NCBI GenBank assembly: GCA_003600225.1
Contig: QZFT01000020.1
Span: 1-64,000, forward strand
Origin: Pseudonocardiaceae bacterium YIM PH 21723
GTDB taxonomy: Bacteria; Actinomycetota; Actinomycetes; Mycobacteriales; Pseudonocardiaceae
Length of the DNA: 64,000 nt
Direction: 5' to 3'
Position numbers and translations under genes: made by a program. This document shows positions 61,230 to 64,000 of this stretch, piece by piece (position 1 is the first letter of the stretch; each line of letters opens with the position of its first letter). The notes under the pieces are model-generated. The model worked only from the letters and a program-made list of their open reading frames with translations. It was not told the DNA's origin and searched no databases.

Positions 61230-64000
61230 GTTTCCGGTGCTACTGGGCCCGGTGCGGATCGAGACCCGGTACAGCACAGGCGAACTCCGTGTCCGGGTGT
61301 TCCCCGACGAGTGGTCGGTGGACAAGTTCGAGCCGCGGCCGACGCAGGCGGAACTCGCCGCGATCGGCGCCTACTGGACCGCCTACTGGGCGTCCGGCCG
61401 GTCGCCGATCGCCGAGCAGGCCGCCTGGCACCAGCTGGTCGCCCGGGTACCGATCGGCCGCGCCACCTGGCTGATCGGGCGGCACGAACCGGCCGATCTC
61501 CCCGGGCGACCGGGCCCGCCGCCGGACGGCGCCCCGATCCTCGTCGTGGTCAGCGAGCAGCCCCTGGCCGAGCAGGACCGGCAGCCGACGATCACCTACT
61601 GGACCTCGGTCTGGCGCGCACACGGCGACCGGCGGCAGCTGCGGGAGGCGGACATCGCGCTGCTGACCGCCGTCGGCCCGCAGCGGGCGAGCGCCATCCG
61701 CGCCCGCCGTCCGTCCGGTGTGGACACCGCACCGGTCAGCCGGGGCACGAACGCGGTGGTGTCCTTCATGGTGTTCACCCCGCCGGCGGCCGCGGACATC
61801 GCACCGCGGTCCTGGACCGTGGCGGCGAAGGCGAAGCTGCTGCCCGACCGGTTCACCGTGTACGGCTACAGAGGCGACACCCGGGTGTTCGCCGTGGAGT
61901 TCCCCCACCCCGTCCAGCCCGACCTGGTGGTCAGCCCCGATCCGGCCGAGCCCCGGGAGACCCAGCTCCGGATCAACGAGGACACCGGCGCGCTGACCGT
62001 GCCGAAGAACCTGCTGTGGCTGACCGATTTCGAGGCGGCGATCACCGCCGGGATGGGCGTCCGGATCCCGCTGACCGACCCGGCCTGGACCACGCTGGAC
62101 CGGCTCGTCGTGCTCGGCCTGCGCGCCCAGGTCGCCCCGGAGCAGTCCGCGGCCGACTTCGCCGGCCTGCTGACCGACCAGCTGCGCAGCCCGGCCGGAT
62201 TCAGCCTGCTGCCACAGGGAACGCCGACGAACAACACCGAACAGGCCGCCGCCGGACCCGACCCGAAGACCGAGGCGACCACCGGCCTGGCCACCGCGGC
62301 CGGCTTCGCCACGGCGACGGAGTGGACCGACAAGAAGGACGGCCAGTGGTTCGCCGAACTGCTCGGCATCGATCCCGCGACGCTGAAGGGCGTGCCGAAC
62401 GCGGAGATCTTCGACCGGCGGGACGCCCGCGCGGCGCACACGGCGCTGTGGCCGGCCACGTGGGGCAACTACCTGCAGTCGCTGCTGGGCGGGGTGCTGA
62501 CCGACGCGCAGATCGCGCAGACCCGGAAGTTCTTCCTGGAGAACGTGTCCGGGCGCGGCCCGCTGCCCGCGGTGAAGATCGGCCGCCAGCCGTACGGGAT
62601 CCTGCCGACGACGGTGTTCTCCCGGATGACCTGGCCGGCCGCGGCCACCCATCGCATCGCGCTGAACGGCATCCTCACCCGGGCCGCGAAGGACTGGAAG
62701 GAGGCCGTGGCCCAGGTCTCCTACCTGCACGGACCGGCCCAGGACAAGCACCAGAAGCTGCTGAACATCCTCGCGCTGCACCCGACGTCGACCGAGTACC
62801 ACCACCGCTACGCGCAGAGCGCGACCGGCCTGGACCAGGTCTCGCCGGAACCGATCCGCGCGCTGCTCACCGGCTTCGGCGGCCCGGACGAGGACCCGGA
62901 TCTGCTGCGCCGGCTGTTCGCCGAGGAACAGCTCCCGCTGCTGGCCCCGGTCGTCGACGACCGTCCACTGTCCGAAGTGGACCCGATCCGGGCGTACACC
63001 GACGACGAGCGCAACTACCTGCGCTGGCTGGCCGACTACGCGTTGACCGACCTGGAGAAGATCCGCAAGGAGATCGGCTTCACCGACAACAAGCCGCCCT
63101 CGGCGCTGCTGTACTTCCTGGCCCGGCACGCGGTGCTGCTGGGCTACGCCGAGGCCGCGCGCCGGCTGGCACTGACCACGCCGGGAGCCGATGTCCCTGA
63201 CTCCCGGGAGGCGGCGTTCATCCACATCGAGCCGGGGCCGGCCCGCAGCGAGAGCCGGTACCGCGCGTTGTACTCCACCGATCCGGCGATCAACCCGGAC
63301 CTGCTGGTCCACGAGCACCTGCGCACGCTGATCGGTGACCACGTGGCGACCACCGATCTCGCCGAGCAGGTGGCCGCGCTGGGCGTGCTGGCCGGCCTGC
63401 CGACTGCGCGGCTGGAGCGGGTGTTCGCCGAGCACATCGACGTGGCCACCTACCGGCTCGACGCGTGGCGGCTCGGCCTGGTCAACGAGCGGCTGGCCGA
63501 GCTCCGCTATGGCCAGGACCCCGCCACTCCCCCGGTTCGTGGCCTGCACCTCGGCGCCTACGGCTGGCTGGAGAACGTCGCGAAGAAGCAGGCCCCGCCC
63601 ACGCAGCCGGTACCCGCTGGGCTCACCACGGTCTTCGGCACCGACCCGATCCCGGTCGACGCGAACAACGGCGGCTACATCCACGCCCCGTCGCCGTCGC
63701 ACGCCCGGACCGCCGCCGTACTGCGCGCCGGATACCTGGCCAACGGCACACCCGACGACGCGAACATGTTCGCGATCAACCTCAGTTCCCGGCGGGTGCG
63801 CATCGCGCTGACCATTGTGGACGGACTGCGGCAGGGCCAGTCGCTCGGCGCGTTGCTCGGCCAGCGGTTCGAACGCGCGCTGCACGACACCAATACCGGC
63901 GTCGACAAGGTGATCGCCGGGCTGCGGCTGAAGTTCCCGTTGCGGGCCAACCGGATCGACGAGACCAGGCCGAAGCCCACCGACCCGGCCCAGCCGACGA
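61210..64000 (+). CDS. large uncharacterised protein of the DUF6603 operon, partial
   Basis: At least 930 residues, open to the right edge, so the stop lies outside the window. ATG 61210 overlaps the previous gene by 20 nt. It begins MSDLSLKFPVLLGPVRIETR and continues VRVFPDEWSVDKFEP, a start that looks like a conserved N-terminal domain. The region around 460 (VKIGRQPYGILPTT) and the later YGWLENV repeat no known catalytic motif. No signal peptide or membrane segment is seen. The product probably joins the DUF6603 protein and the 1020-residue protein in one complex. Confidence 0.75.
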   Translation, partial: MSDLSLKFPVLLGPVRIETRYSTGELRVRVFPDEWSVDKFEPRPTQAELAAIGAYWTAYWASGRSPIAEQAAWHQLVARVPIGRATWLIGRHEPADLPGRPGPPPDGAPILVVVSEQPLAEQDRQPTITYWTSVWRAHGDRRQLREADIALLTAVGPQRASAIRARRPSGVDTAPVSRGTNAVVSFMVFTPPAAADIAPRSWTVAAKAKLLPDRFTVYGYRGDTRVFAVEFPHPVQPDLVVSPDPAEPRETQLRINEDTGALTVPKNLLWLTDFEAAITAGMGVRIPLTDPAWTTLDRLVVLGLRAQVAPEQSAADFAGLLTDQLRSPAGFSLLPQGTPTNNTEQAAAGPDPKTEATTGLATAAGFATATEWTDKKDGQWFAELLGIDPATLKGVPNAEIFDRRDARAAHTALWPATWGNYLQSLLGGVLTDAQIAQTRKFFLENVSGRGPLPAVKIGRQPYGILPTTVFSRMTWPAAATHRIALNGILTRAAKDWKEAVAQVSYLHGPAQDKHQKLLNILALHPTSTEYHHRYAQSATGLDQVSPEPIRALLTGFGGPDEDPDLLRRLFAEEQLPLLAPVVDDRPLSEVDPIRAYTDDERNYLRWLADYALTDLEKIRKEIGFTDNKPPSALLYFLARHAVLLGYAEAARRLALTTPGADVPDSREAAFIHIEPGPARSESRYRALYSTDPAINPDLLVHEHLRTLIGDHVATTDLAEQVAALGVLAGLPTARLERVFAEHIDVATYRLDAWRLGLVNERLAELRYGQDPATPPVRGLHLGAYGWLENVAKKQAPPTQPVPAGLTTVFGTDPIPVDANNGGYIHAPSPSHARTAAVLRAGYLANGTPDDANMFAINLSSRRVRIALTIVDGLRQGQSLGALLGQRFERALHDTNTGVDKVIAGLRLKFPLRANRIDETRPKPTDPAQPT

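Noticed and set aside
61240-63885. 881-residue minus-strand open frame opposite the last gene
   Set aside because: Composition is typical of antisense high-GC frames (Arg/Gly/Gln-rich), whereas the plus frame reads as normal protein and continues the operon.
49759-64000. Interpretation as a phage tail or extracellular contractile injection system
   Set aside because: No sheath, tube, baseplate, tape-measure or AAA+ ATPase gene can be seen; large size and tight packing alone are not enough.

Overview
The window is high-GC DNA with actinobacterial gene families: a secreted TAP-like peptidase next to a GlnA2-type glutamine synthetase, a SARP/BTAD regulator, ANTAR and STAS regulators, and DUF4383. 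The left edge carries the promoter and leader region of an rRNA operon. Together with the wordy perfect hairpins between genes, this fits an actinomycete, probably of the Pseudonocardiales. The family-level placement is an inference; no species is claimed.

Layout. 1-950: five tandem rrn promoters reading left, with the 16S gene outside the window. 955-4620: a glycosyltransferase/FkbM methyltransferase fusion, also reading left. 4752-14070: housekeeping and exported genes: amidase, an internally deleted alpha/beta hydrolase, glnA2 with a membrane protein and a TAP-like lipoprotein peptidase, nadE, DUF4383 and panB. The glnA2-peptidase-panB neighbourhood resembles Mycobacterium tuberculosis Rv2222c-Rv2225. 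14152-17614: a CRP-like regulator divergent from a three-gene, translationally coupled operon (class III cyclase-like protein, two-TM helical-repeat protein, PycTM-like membrane protein). The cyclase C-terminus and the next protein's N-terminus carry the same 20-residue motif. This is a candidate Pycsar-like or amyloid-motif signalling/defence module. 17842-22355: a degenerate GGDEF-EAL protein, a frameshifted serine hydrolase, an SDR and a small protein.

22352-35628: a sugar catabolic locus (DeoR regulator, ABC importer, then AgaS-type isomerase, PfkB kinase and class II aldolase) split by five tandem AurF-like diiron oxygenase paralogues (27760-32939). Four of these have the same promoter architecture; the first paralogue has lost iron ligands. 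35912-49504: STAS and GAF-ANTAR regulators, an inverted-repeat element, an Old Yellow Enzyme, RecQ, a stand-alone TrpC, an SDR, a nitroreductase/TetR pair with two operators, and a SARP regulator divergent from an FAD monooxygenase/GDSL pair.

49759-64000: a five-gene, tightly packed operon running off the right edge: M64-type zinc peptidase, a 1554-residue DUF6603 plus kelch protein, a stand-alone kelch protein, and two very large proteins that I cannot assign. This is the largest piece of undescribed biology here. Gene ends throughout are marked by long perfect hairpins without U-tracts, three of which share one sequence family.
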